DNA of 64,000 bases from Amia ocellicauda (lineage: Eukaryota; Chordata; Actinopteri; Amiiformes; Amiidae). Each line of letters starts with the position of its first letter. Within the stretch, counting starts at the first letter, position 1. The stretch covers positions 28,790,227 through 28,854,226 of the forward strand of contig NC_089863.1 of assembly GCF_036373705.1 (NCBI RefSeq), written 5' to 3'. The position numbers were made by a program, and so were the translations under genes. Below the pieces are notes generated by a model. The model made no database searches and was not told where the DNA came from. It worked only from the letters and a program-made list of their open reading frames with translations. This document shows, piece after piece, positions 14,008-24,792 of this stretch.

Positions 14008-15158
14008 GCGGAGAGAGGGAGAGAGACTGATGTGAAGGCATCATGCAAAGGACACAAGAGAGAGAGAGAGAGGAGGAAAATACAAACCTGGACAAAAATG
14101 AAAAAACTAAGATCATATTTAATTTATTCATGTGCTTTGTGGGTGTGTGATCTGGAGATGAAAGAGAAAATGTGAGTGAGTTGTAAGGTGGTAGGGTGGA
14201 GGCGGGGGGCACAAGGGGGTCATACCAGACATCTCTCTCTCCCTCTGCATTCTCGCCGGTTCTGTCCCTCTTGTTTTTGTCCCGTGGGTGAGGATTGCGC
14301 CCTGACACACTCCCTGGAAACCTGTCCGTAACCCCGTACCCCTGGCGACTGGCTGCCACAAACCTCAACTGCCCTGCTCTGCACTCGCTCCGGTGGTGAG
14401 CACTGGACGTCAGCGCATGGAAGACAATTCTCCAGTCATTGTTGTTACTGTTAAACATGGACATTTTATTTCTTTTTTTATGCATTTGTTTTTGATGTCT
14501 TTTTGTTTGTTTGCTTTCCTTTTGTACACGTCCAGGCTAGATATTGAAAGTGTCTCGGGTTTTCAAAGCTTTCTTTTTGCTCTGGAAATTAACCTGCTCT
14601 TGGACCTGAAGGAAATTACTTTACAAAACTTTCTAAATGTGTACAATCCTATGAACCTCACCGAACACCAGTGATGCCCAAACTGGAGGAGGTTGTGGAA
14701 GTGTGTGTGTGTGTGTGTGTCTTGGCACAAGTCTTGTATACAAACTTAACAGGAATGCCTGCCCCAGTGCAATGCTCAACTGCTGTAGCACTCATGTATT
14801 TATTCTAAATTATTTGATACTGTACTATACTGTATGTGTGTGTGTCTGTGTCTCCATGGAGAAAAAGGGTGGGGGGAGGTTATTTTCAAAAGCTCACTGA
14901 AGGAGTCCAAACCTGGCTGTAGTCGAACACACATCCCTACAGCGGGGGAGAGATTTCTCTTTATCTAATTTTCTTCCAAGTCTGATTTTACAATCTTCCA
15001 GTCTGTACCTATTGCACACTCTTTCCCTTATCTCTCTCTCTATCTCCAATAATCCTTATTAATTTGAAAATAACCCCCCCACCAGTTTATGTAACACTGT
15101 TTCTCATAGCGCTGTAAAGAATTTGGCATGTACAAATCGCCTGCATTCTGTGAATTCA

Positions 15159-15164
15159 AATAAA
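15159..15164 (+). terminator. TUFT1: TUFT1 polyadenylation signal
   Basis: A canonical AATAAA lies 1.15 kb after the TUFT1 stop, at the end of sequence without any other gene (14008-15158). The 3' UTR therefore probably runs from 14008 to about 15185. It contains a GA-rich stretch near 14058 and short GT repeats near 14700 and 14835. Confidence 0.6.
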
Positions 15165-15772
15165 CCGGTTTACACCATCAGGCCCGAGTGCACTCACATG
15201 ATTAACCAGGCCGTGTCATGTTATGCAAAGGTGAATTTAATTCAAATTACTGGGTGGATCAAAACCATTTTCAATTCCAGAGAAACCTTGTTTGCCCCAG
15301 GGCTGGGCTGGGCTGGCTGTTGGCTTCCAGTGGCGTAAGCTTTGTTTCAGAAGTGGGGGAGGCATTCATTTTGAGTCCACTGGGGGGGAATTTTACCCAC
15401 ATATCTCATAAATAATGAGCATGTCTTTTCAGGCAGGAGGACATGTACCACTTGTAAATGGGCAAATCAAGAGGGACAAATTGATGCTCTCACAGTATCT
15501 CACAATGTCCCCCCCCAAACCTACACTTATGGTGTAAAGTCTTGTGCATCTGTGATGAGAAATATAATTACACACAAAAAAAGATTTTGTACAGTGCTCA
15601 AAAAAACGATTGGAGATCATTTTGTGTGTCATACATCCTTGTGCAAGTTTTTCATTTTATTTTAACCTCCTAAAGTGAAAGACTTATTGACTCAGAGTTC
15701 GCCAGCCCAGGTTTTTGAAGATCCTTGTGTCTCCACAGGCTTTTTGGGATGTAAACAAGGTGGTGATTCACT

Positions 15773-15968
15773 CCCTAGACCAGGGGATTTCAAACTGGTC
15801 CTGGTGTACCCCCTGCCCTGCTGGTTTTTGTTCCAACCGAGTTCTTAATTGCTTAATTGACCTAACAAAGCAATATACCATTCATTTAAGTAGTTAAGAC
15901 CTAGGTTGGAACAGAAACCAGCAGGGCAGGGGGTACTCCGGGACCGGTTTGAAAACCCCTGCCCTAGA
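15773..15968. mobile_element. MITE-like inverted-repeat element
   Basis: Two arms of about 64 bases (15773-15837 and 15905-15968) are inverted copies of each other. The left arm reads CCAGGGGATTTCAAACTGG and includes TACCCCCTGCCCTGCTGG; the right arm carries the reverse complement. A 67-bp AT-rich loop separates them. There is no ORF. It sits in the short space between the convergent TUFT1 and C1orf43 3' ends. The family is not assigned. Confidence 0.65.
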
Positions 15969-16076
15969 CACAAATGAAATTTAGGCCACTGCTCCCTCTA
16001 GTGGCGGTTTGGGGCAAGTGCTGGTGTATTCCACAGAGCTGACACAAAGGAGGGTACTAGGTGTCCTCACATGGAT

Positions 16077-16082
16077 TTTATT
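16077..16082 (-). terminator. C1orf43 polyadenylation signal (minus strand)
   Basis: TTTATT on the plus strand is AATAAA on the minus strand, 537 bases downstream of the C1orf43 stop codon. It is the best candidate for the end of that transcript, giving a 3' UTR of roughly 16055-16618. Confidence 0.5.
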
Positions 16083-16550
16083 GAGTTTTTTTTGTTTTGT
16101 TTTGGTCAATCTGCAATGGAGAAGAATTTCAAAACTATAGATCAACAGAAACGAACATGGCTGTGGCCACTCACGGGTTTAAGCTGTTTCAATGCAATTA
16201 CACACCAACAAACAAACAAGAACACTCAAGTAATAAGAATGGTCATAATAAGACCACTAATTACAACTGTGCCAAATACTCTCTTCTCATGATTCATTTA
16301 CAAGTTTGAGTTCAGGGAGAGAAGCAATAGGGGAGCAGAGGGAGAAAACTGCAGTGTCCACACTAGAGATCTGCATTTCTTGCACTGCTTTAACACCCAG
16401 GTCCTGGCTCAGGGTTTTGGAAAGGAGAGTACAGTGCATTGCAGTAGAGTTACAGCACAGTCTGTGGGCCTGCAGCACCATTGAGCCTCCTAGACTTGTA
16501 CTAGTCTAGGAGACCACAAACCTGCAGGATCAGGGGCTGCCCCACAGCTG

Positions 16551-16652
16551 TCCTACAGCGTGCTCTCCAGGGTGTTGCAGTTGTCCTACAGCGTGCTCTC
16601 CAGGGTGTTGCAGTTGTCCTACAGCGTGCTCTCCAGGGTGTTGTAGTTGTCC
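16551..16652 (-). repeat. 33-bp tandem repeat, three copies, spanning the C1orf43 stop codon
   Basis: Units start at 16551, 16584 and 16617. The first two (as numbered on plus) are identical over the unit; the third is the coding end of C1orf43 and differs by a base (TGTAGTTG versus TGCAGTTG). Read on the minus strand each unit is 11 codons, ending NTLESTL and a TAG. The coding copy uses the upstream-most TAG (16621-16619), so two further copies lie in the 3' UTR. Confidence 0.9.
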
Positions 16653-19369
16653 TTGAAGCTCTTGAGCTCCAGGAAGTGTTTGGGCCTCTTGCTGCGCTGG
16701 CCTGAGGGCAGGTAGGTCACCTGGATGGTGGAGGGGGGTGGAGTCTCAGGCGAGCTGGTCAAGTCCTTCGCTGCGGACTGGTGCTGCTGATTCAGACTGG
16801 CTGTACTGGAGTGGACTTTCACACTGAAGGAGTGAGAGGCAAAGTGAGACCGATATACAGTACTGTGCAAAAGTTTTAGGCAGGTGAGAAAAAATGCTGT
16901 AAAGTAAGAATGCTTTAAAAAATAAACATGTTAATAGATTATATTTAAATCAATTAACTAAATGCAAAGTGAGTGAACGGAAGAAAAATCTAAATCAAGT
17001 TCATATTTGGTGTGACCACCCTTTGCCTTCAAAACAGCATCAATTCTTCTAGGTACACTTACACACAGTTTTTGAAGGAACTCGGCAGGTAGGTTGGCCC
17101 AAACATCTTGGAGAACTAACCACAGTTCTTCTGTGGATTTAGGCAGCCTCAGTTGCTTCTCTCTCTTCATGTAATCCCAGAAAGACTTGATGATGTAGAG
17201 ATCAGGGCTCTGTGGGGGCGATACCATCACTTCCAGGACTCCTTGTTCTTCTTTACGCTGTAGATAGTTCTTAATGACTGTCGCTGTATGTTTGGGATCG
17301 TTGTCATGCTGCAGAATAAATTTTGGGCCAATCAGATGCCTACCTGATGGTATTGTATGATGGATAAGTATCCGCCTGTACTTCTCAGCATTGAGGAGAC
17401 CATTCATTCTGACCAAATCTCCATTTGCAGAAATGCAGCCCCAAACTTGCAAGAAACCTCCACCATGCTTCACTGTTGCCTGCAGACACTCACTCGTGTA
17501 CTGCTCTCCAGCCCTTTGGCGAACAAACTGCCTTCTGCTACAGCCAAATATTTCACATTTTCACTCATCAGTCCAGAACACCTGCTGCCATTTTTCTGCA
17601 CCCTAGTTCCTGCGTTTTCGTGCATAGTTGAGTCGCTTGGCCTTGTTTCCACATCGGAGGTATGGCTTTTTGGCCGCAAGTCTTCCTTGGAGGCCACTTC
17701 TGATCAGACTTCTCCGGACAGTAGATGGGTGTAATAGGGTCCCACTGGTTTCTGCCAATTCTGAGCTGATGACACTGCTGGACATCTTCCGATTGTGAAG
17801 GGAAGTAAGCATGATGCGTCTTTCATCTGCTGCAGTGAGTTTCCTTGGCTGACCACTGCGTCTACGGTCCTCAACGTTGCCTGTTTCTTTGTGCTTCTTT
17901 TAAAGAGCTTGGACAGCACATCTGGAAACCCCTGTCTGCCTTGAAATGTCTGCCTGGGAGAGACCTTGCTGATGCAGTATAACTACCTTGTGTCTTGTTG
18001 CTGTGCTGTGTCTTGCCATGGTGTATGACTTTTGTAAACTGTCTTCAGCAACCTCACCTTGTTAGCTGAGTTTGGCTGTTCTTCACCCAGTTTTATTCCT
18101 CCTACACAACTGTTTCTGTTTCAGTTAATGATTGTGTTTCAACCTCCATATTGAATTGATGATCATTAGCACCTGTTTGGTATATTTTTTTAATCATACA
18201 CCTGACTATATGCCTACAGAAATCCCTGACTTTGTGCAAGTGTACCTAGAAGAATTGATGCTGTTTTGAAGGCAAAGGGTGGTCACACCAAATATGGACT
18301 TGATTTAGATTTTTCTTCCGTTCACTCACTTTGCATTTAGTTAATTGATTAAATATAATCTATTAACATGTTTATTTTTGAAACCATTCTTACTTTACAG
18401 CATTTTTTCACACCTGCCTAAAACTTCTGCACAGTACTGTATATAGAGAGACACACAGAGACTGTATAGAGACACACAGAGACAGACATGGAGAGAGGAT
18501 CGGCTCTACTCACATTGTGGCCAGCTCTGTCAGAGCCTCCTGATACTGCTGGAACTCTGCCTCACCAAACACCTGCAACACAGCATACAGTCAGTCACAC
18601 ACGGTCAGTCACAGACGCACACAGCCACACACTCTCAAAGTCACACACAGCACATGGTCACACACTGTCAGTCACAGTCAAACACAGCACACACCGTCGC
18701 TGTCTCACACTGTTGATCAGTCATGCACAGTCACTGTCTCTCAATGTCAGTCATAATCACCCGGTCAGCCATAGTCACACATTGTTGTTGTTACACACTC
18801 ACTATCCATGTCATCATGCTGCTACTACCCCACGTCCCTCCCCCCTCCCTCCACACGGCACTGGTGCCCTACCCCTGTGCCATGACGGGCGGAGTCGTAT
18901 CCCTCCAACAGCCTGTCCACCAGCGGCCGGCGCGCCCCCTTGAACAGCGAGTGAGAGCTACGCAGATCCAGTAGAAAGCTCTGGAATGTGCGGCCCGTCA
19001 GCGCGCGAGCGCTCCGGCCTGCCTCCGGGAACGGTATGTCTAACCAGGAACAGTGGGAACAGCAGGGTCAGTACAGGCGGAGGGGGAGGGAATGGGAGGA
19101 GAGAGGGAGAGGAGAAGGGTGGGAGGTGAAGACAGCAGAGGAGAGGAGAGGGAGGTGGAGAAAGCAGAGGGGAGGGGAGGACAGGGCAGTTACGGCTCCT
19201 ACCTGAGTCTCTGATGGCGTCCAGAGCCCTCATCCTGTACAGGTAGTTATAACAGCCTGTGGACACACAGCACAGCAGCACTCAGTCAGAAGAACAAGAA
19301 TACAGAGGGGGTTGTGGCTACAGTTTCTACACAGATAGACTGCTTATATCCACAGCGAGTGTAGCACAC

Positions 19370-19402
<33 letters not shown>

Positions 19403-20720
19403 GATGATGTGCGTGTGCAGAGCATCTGTGCGTTCAGATGACATACTGTGTGTGTGCAGAGCGTGTACGGTGCGCGCTCTCACCGGCCGGTGCTCGCTGC
19501 GTCAGACGCTCGTCGTCGTGGGAAAGCAGCCTCGGCTCATACCGGATGTCTTGGACCCGGGACAGTTGTGCGTCCATGTTCTCCCGCAGGTCCTGTCACA
19601 CGGAGTCTCGTTAGCGCTCCCAATGAGCCCACACTTAACGAGCACCCCCAGCCCCCTCCACTCCCCACTTATATTCCTACCAAGATCTCAGTGCCATAAA
19701 TCGAACCCATTACTGACCAGCATTACCATTTAAACTATATTATACTACTAGTTTTTATGGATCTCATACACTAAATCATTGATCTCCCAGCCCTGGTCCT
19801 ATACTAACCCCCCCCCCCCCCCAATTGACTTTATTGTATTAATGTAAGACAAAGCAAGAAAGACAGACATACAGGGAGACAGAGATAGAGAAATTCAAGG
19901 GGACAGGGAAAAAGGTACACGGAGAGACAGGCAGATACAAAGAGGGGCAGAGACGACCAGACAACCAGACGGAGACAGACAGAAGCAGCAGCAGGCGGCG
20001 GGTTTACCTTGGGGGCGTTGTGGCCCAGGGGCACATGGGGTCCCCGGCGCGACTTCATGGCGAAGCGCATTATCTGCCTCTTCACGAAGATGAAGAGCAG
20101 CACGAACACCTGCAGACACAGCAGGAGCACGCCATCACAGCCAGCCAGCCCAGCAAACCACAGTACAGCAGTGTAAACAGTGCGATCTCTTGGCAAAGCG
20201 AATTACACAGTGAAACCAAACTGAATCGCGGTTGCCTCGTTTTTGTTATGGCTGATATTATAATTAAACTGTGCTGAAGGCGATCCACATTCATCAAAGG
20301 ATCTGGAAGAACAATTAGGCTACACTTTACTTGAGGCTTCACACTGCACAGTGGTTACATCGACAAACGCAACACACTTCCCACACAAGAAGCACTTTTC
20401 ATGGACGCTGTTCAGGACAGCCTGTGATTAGCTAGTTACAGGTAACGACATTTACTTTAGTATTACTGCGCAAGAAAGTATAAAGATTGCGTGTGTGATT
20501 ACTATTTCGGCATCAGTGCTTTGGGTGATGAATCGTAGCCTATGGAGTTAATACTTAATTGGCAGCTGATTATCCAATTACTCGAGGACTAGTTAAGCGG
20601 TTAGCAGGCGGATGTCCTTTGCGCTGAACACACAAATGAAAACAACAAAACACTTACCAGGCTTCCGTAGGCCATAACTAGCACTACATTGACACCGGAC
20701 AGACTCTGTCCCGCAGACAT
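16619..20720 (-). CDS. C1orf43: C1orf43 / NICE-3 orthologue, 7 coding exons
   Basis: This is a small single-pass membrane protein of poorly defined function. Exons in transcript order are 20720-20658, 20109-20008, 19592-19484, 19256-19203, 19039-18873, 18572-18514 and 16823-16619. Junction phases all fit and give 252 codons; the human protein has about 253. Residues about 9-31 are hydrophobic (GVNVVLVMAYGSLVFVLLF), followed by a basic stretch (KRQIMRFAMKSRRG), which suggests an N-out or signal-anchor membrane segment with a cytoplasmic tail. Conserved blocks include GHNAPK, SRVQDIRYEP, YNYLYRMRALDAI, YQEALTELAT, HQSAAKDL, TIQVTYLP and the C-terminal FLELKSFKDNYNTLESTL. The gene is convergent with TUFT1 and divergent from UBAP2L. 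Its last intron (16824-18513) is almost entirely a Tc1 copy. Identity is confident; I infer no specific activity. Confidence 0.93.
16858..18439 (-). mobile_element. Decayed Tc1/mariner element with long inverted repeats
   Basis: The ends read CAGTACTGTGCA..AAGTTTTAGG on both sides as inverted repeats, flanked by TA (16856-16857 and 18440-18441), the target duplication of this superfamily. The inverted repeats extend about 205 bases (to about 17065 and from about 18236) with scattered mismatches. Total length is 1582 bp. The transposase frame is on the minus strand and is broken. The copy lies in the last intron of C1orf43, 34 bp from its acceptor. Confidence 0.9.
16958..18019 (-). pseudogene. 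Tc1 transposase remnant
   Basis: Minus-strand fragments in more than one frame show Tc1 transposase features. An N-terminal start beginning MARHSTATRHK lies at 18019. An HTH-like SQADISRQTGVS block follows. Further on are RKPYLRCGN-type sequence, the second catalytic Asp region (ILQHDNDPKHT) and SPDL. The final catalytic Glu position reads YIIK instead of the family's NPIE, so the acidic triad is lost. Frame breaks occur between the fragments. It is not expected to make active enzyme. Confidence 0.8.
18588..18800. repeat. Degenerate CACACA/GTCAGTCACA tandem repeat
   Basis: Loose repeats of CAGTCACACAC- and GTCAGTCACAG-like units lie in C1orf43 intron 5, just upstream (on minus) of exon 6. 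They are low complexity with no coding content. Confidence 0.6.
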
Positions 20721-21827
20721 TTTGTTTATATATATTTTTTTTATATAAATGTGCAATAGAGAATATAATTAGTAACTATCGTTTATCAACAAGCTGTCAT
20801 CTGTTCATTGGATTCCCTACATTTTGCCTACGTTTCTAGCCCAGTCTTCCGAGTCCTCCTCTCCCAAAACAAACTCAAAAGCAGCAGCTCGTCGAAGCTG
20901 CGCTGTCAACCATCAGGTGATCAGGGACGCTCGGCACCAAAACAAAAGCACAGCGGCGAGCCCCTGTTACATGACGGGAGTAGCGCCGACGCATGCGTCG
21001 TGTACCGTAAAGTCGTGTAGAGAGGCGCACTTTATCAATGGAGATTGCAAAACAAAAAGACAGGCGAGAGTAAAGAGGACATTAGCATTGTTTTGCCGGA
21101 CGGGCACAGACGGACTTAAAAAATAAGCGTAATGTAGATACTGTAAAATCATTTGAACAGATACTATTACACAAGTATTGATTATATTTGTCTAATTATT
21201 ATGCAAAATCACAAATAACATCATCTGCAGGAGAGAGCAGAGGAATTGCTGGGCTAGACTGTTATACTGTACCGGACTGTTTTGTAGTGCAATGCACTGT
21301 TCCGTACTGGACTGGACGATATCATATTGTCCTGCATAGTACTATAGTATACAATCTGTTGTGGGTTGCACTAATATACTACTGTGTACTGTACTGGACT
21401 GTACTACGCTACAGTGTTCTGTAGTATACTTTACTGTGCTGGACTACACTACTCTGTTCTGGGCTACAGTAAGTACTGTACTGAAGTGAAATCATAATTT
21501 ATCTTACTTGGTACTTTATCTGTCTATTAATTAACATTGGATGAAATACAAAAAAATACAAATAAAACGAAATTTGTCCGTGGATTTGATTGTATTATAT
21601 TTGTATTCTATGTATTGTTTTTAATTGATATGCTAAAACAGTTATAGATGTGTAAAGCGACACAGTATGTTTTTCGCTTGGCATAGTGGCACACCCGACC
21701 CATGTCACATGTAGAAGGTGAAGAAAGGCGGACCCGGGTCATGTGACCGGGGTGCGCGCCGTGAAGCCGCGCTGTGTTCTCTTAACCATGTGACGCGGCG
21801 GTCGGGTGTCAGTGTGGAGAGAAGCAG
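20721..21827. promoter_or_regulatory. Divergent C1orf43-UBAP2L promoter region
   Basis: The C1orf43 start codon (20720, minus) and the first UBAP2L splice donor (GTAAAC at 21828) are 1.1 kb apart and point away from each other. The UBAP2L side is CpG-rich from about 21720 on. Three CATGTGAC/GTCACATG boxes lie at 21704-21711, 21738-21747 and 21787-21794. On the C1orf43 side a perfect 12-bp palindrome GACGCATGCGTC (20988-20999) resembles an NRF1 site. A leader exon of UBAP2L probably ends at 21827 (GAGAAGCAG/GTAAAC). Factor binding is inferred, not shown. Confidence 0.6.
21250..21480. repeat. TACTG/GGACTG-rich degenerate minisatellite
   Basis: Irregular units such as GTACTGGACTG, CTGTACTGGACTG and ACAGTAAGTACTG recur through this stretch between the divergent start sites. 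Similar TACTGTACTG-type sequence appears near 54490-54600. Confidence 0.5.
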
Positions 21828-24752
21828 GTAAACTCCGAGTCCCTCGTTATTGTCTGCGCGGCTCTGCGGGCTGCTTTTTAATCTGTTTTCCAGAGGTTTG
21901 CGGGCTCAAAATAGTGTCCACCGAAAGCAGGTCGATATTGAGCCCGCTGCGTCGGTGTACAGGCTGAATAAGAGGCACCGACGCGGGGTTCTGGGTTGAA
22001 ATCTGTCGATATTTATTTTAGTTACACGGGGCCTAGCGGCCTAGCCGTATCCTCGGTCTCGGCGTGAGCGGCCGACCCGGGAGAGCCGTTTCGGAAGAGC
22101 GTCGGCGGCGGTGTGTGGCGAGGTGTAAGGTATTTACTCCCTAATCGGCAGCCGTAGGGGGAAGGGGAGATGGAGCCGGGTGAGGACCAACAGGCCTGTG
22201 GCGATTATGCGAATTTGAATACTTGGAAACGTTTTAAAATGGTGACTCTGGTGTCTAAGTGTTATTATTCCTAAAGCGGGTTAGTTGAGGTAGAGAAATG
22301 GCTGCGATGTCGACCATGAGGTAAGCGGCGGCGAGAAGCGGAAGCCATCAACATATTAGCACCGACTTAACACAATTAAATAACATAATTCAGCTTTGAT
22401 CATACTTTTAGAGCATTGTTGGCCTCTCTTAAAATTGTAAAACAAAAAAATCGGCGATATATCGATCTGTTTGAGAAATATATTTTCTCGGCAACAAATG
22501 TAAAGTTTTCCTCATGGCAAGCAAATATAATAAAAGGCCCATCCTGTGATTTAAACGAGTTTTCTGTGCTATGTGTGCCGTATTTGATGCTGTATCGGGG
22601 TGTGTTGGTCGATGTACCTTTTCCGACCGTTGAAGTTGTCCCCGCTGGCGACACGCCGCCTCCCCGCAGAAGAACACTTCAACAGCACTTTATACTCGGG
22701 CTTAAATGAAGTGTCGTGTAAGGCGTTGGGGGGGAGATTTAATTAAAACTTAACTATATATTTGTTTCCATTTTTCAAACTTAAAAGTGCCCAGATAACC
22801 CTTCTGTGGTTGTAGTAATTTTCAACACAGGCTGATTCACACGCAAATGCATGAATTTAAAACGCTTCAGAAAACCCCTAACTTTTCTTTTTATGGCTGT
22901 CGGTCGCTGTCTAGCCGCTGCTCTTTGTGTTTAACGGCGCTAAAAGTGAGGCGCTTTCGACCACACGTACTTCGTGACGACCGGGATTTAATATTTTTCC
23001 GAAGTTCATATTTCATATATATGGGTTTTGAGCTGGGTGTGTGCGGCTCGTCGGCGGGAGGTGGAGGCGTGGGCGCTGCGGGACGGGGCTCGGAGCCCCA
23101 ACGAACAATAGTTACACGGGGGTTTAAGGGAATGTAATGCGAGTGTTTCTGCGCTTCATTACGTCCGACGACTTCAAAAAGTGTCCAGATGAGACCGGGA
23201 GGTGCAATCGACTTTCTTCCTAGCTTTGCACAAGTGTATTGACCATTAAAAACGGTAGCCGTATGCATCGTTGTGCCTAATCCATATTAATGCTCCCGGT
23301 AGCGCTCCTCTAGCTGCTGCTGCTTTGCCCCGCGTCCAGGGCTGCGGTGAGTGCTGTGGGTGTCTGTAGAGGGATGGGCTGCCATTATAAACTCAACGGC
23401 GGTTTGTTTCTGTTTGACTTAGCTAGCGACTTTTTTTCTTCCTGTCTGGATAAGTGGCAAAGGGGCAGAGAGGTTATTCCTCCTGTTTTTTTTTTTTTTT
23501 AATTCTACACCGTCGTCCACATTTCGTTGAGTTTTTTGATAATAAATATATATATAACTTAAATGCAGATTGAAATCTGTTTCTGCACGTCCAGCCTTGT
23601 ATATGTAACTATATTGGCGTACGCATGCGTTCAGACTTGGGCAGCGCGGTGGTGTCCAGATCCAGGCCCGGTTCTAGAGGTGTGTTCAGTCGAGACTGGT
23701 TAGACCAACACTCCAGTATAAATTAGAACTGGGTTGATTTTTGCTTTGAAAGCACCAGACCCTGTACTGTAGATCACGTGGATTGGGAGACACTACTGTA
23801 CTCTCTCTCTCCAGGACCAGGGCTGGAGACCCTGTTGACCTGGACTGTTGCTCTCTGGTGTAGGAGGCCCCTCTCCTGTACTTTGGGGTGTTTTTTGTTA
23901 AACCTTATAGGGTGTGGGGGTTTACCCTATGGTTGATCCCAAAGTGAGAGCTGTTCAGGTCTTGGGTGGAGATGGCAGCAGTGACCTGTTTTCTGAATGT
24001 CTAATCGGTTATTTAGCAGGTGCCTCTATATGGGGACATAAAAGAAAAAGGCGCACATAAAAGGAGTGCAGCTTTTCTTTTGAAATTTAATCCTGTTGGT
24101 TGGCACGTTTTTTTTTTTTTTGGGTGTGCGTCTCCCTCCAAATGTTCATTCTATTTGGAGACAATATATGGAGGTGGGAGGCAGTGGTGGAACAGACGGG
24201 ACTATGACAACAGCTGCTGTGGTGTGGACTTCCTGCTGCCACCTCTGTTTGAAGTCTTGTAGATGCGTAGTGACGTAGTTGGACTGGGTCAGGAAGCTTA
24301 TGTGATGTGCTGTGTAGTGAGACTGCACTCACCTTTGACCTGCGTTAAAATAAATAAAATGCATGTAAGCCCGTGTATTACTTTTCTTCCTTCACCGTAG
24401 AGTTTGTTGACGAAACAGTGCCATGGGCCTGCAGTTTTATTGGGAATAGTTAAGAAACGTCCTATTTTCACCTGAATGACCCAACCCATTTGAAAATGTT
24501 GCATCTTTCAAATGCGATAAGCTGACTATCTTTGTCTCATTTTATGAATATCTGCCAGTGTTTACTGTTTATAGCTTTTGTTTTTACTAAAATAAACAAT
24601 ACTGTCCTATTGTACAGTTGTAAATAGTAGTTTGCTGGTGGGGAGAGTTGTGGATAACATCAGCCAAAATAAACCCGACAGTGATGGGGCCAGGAGAAGC
24701 TTACATATGTAAGATGCACAAATGTCTTGACGGGGGTTGTGTTCTCTTGCAG
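21828..24752 (+). other. UBAP2L: UBAP2L first intron / alternative leader region
   Basis: This is the CpG-rich 5' flank of UBAP2L passing into AT-rich intron. A second possible leader exon ends at 22320 with donor GTAAGC; it contains ATG at 22298-22300 in a good context (GAAATGG). Poly-T runs occur near 23488 and 24108. No other coding exon was recognised. The first coding exon of UBAP2L starts after the acceptor at 24751-24752. Confidence 0.5.
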
Positions 24753-24792
24753 GTGTTTTCCTTGTAAATACTGTTATTTGTATATACTGTAA

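Noticed and set aside
18973..19050. Possible frameshift in C1orf43 exon 5
   Set aside because: On rechecking, the exon is 167 bp and reads through in the expected frame from DIPFPEAG to HGTG.
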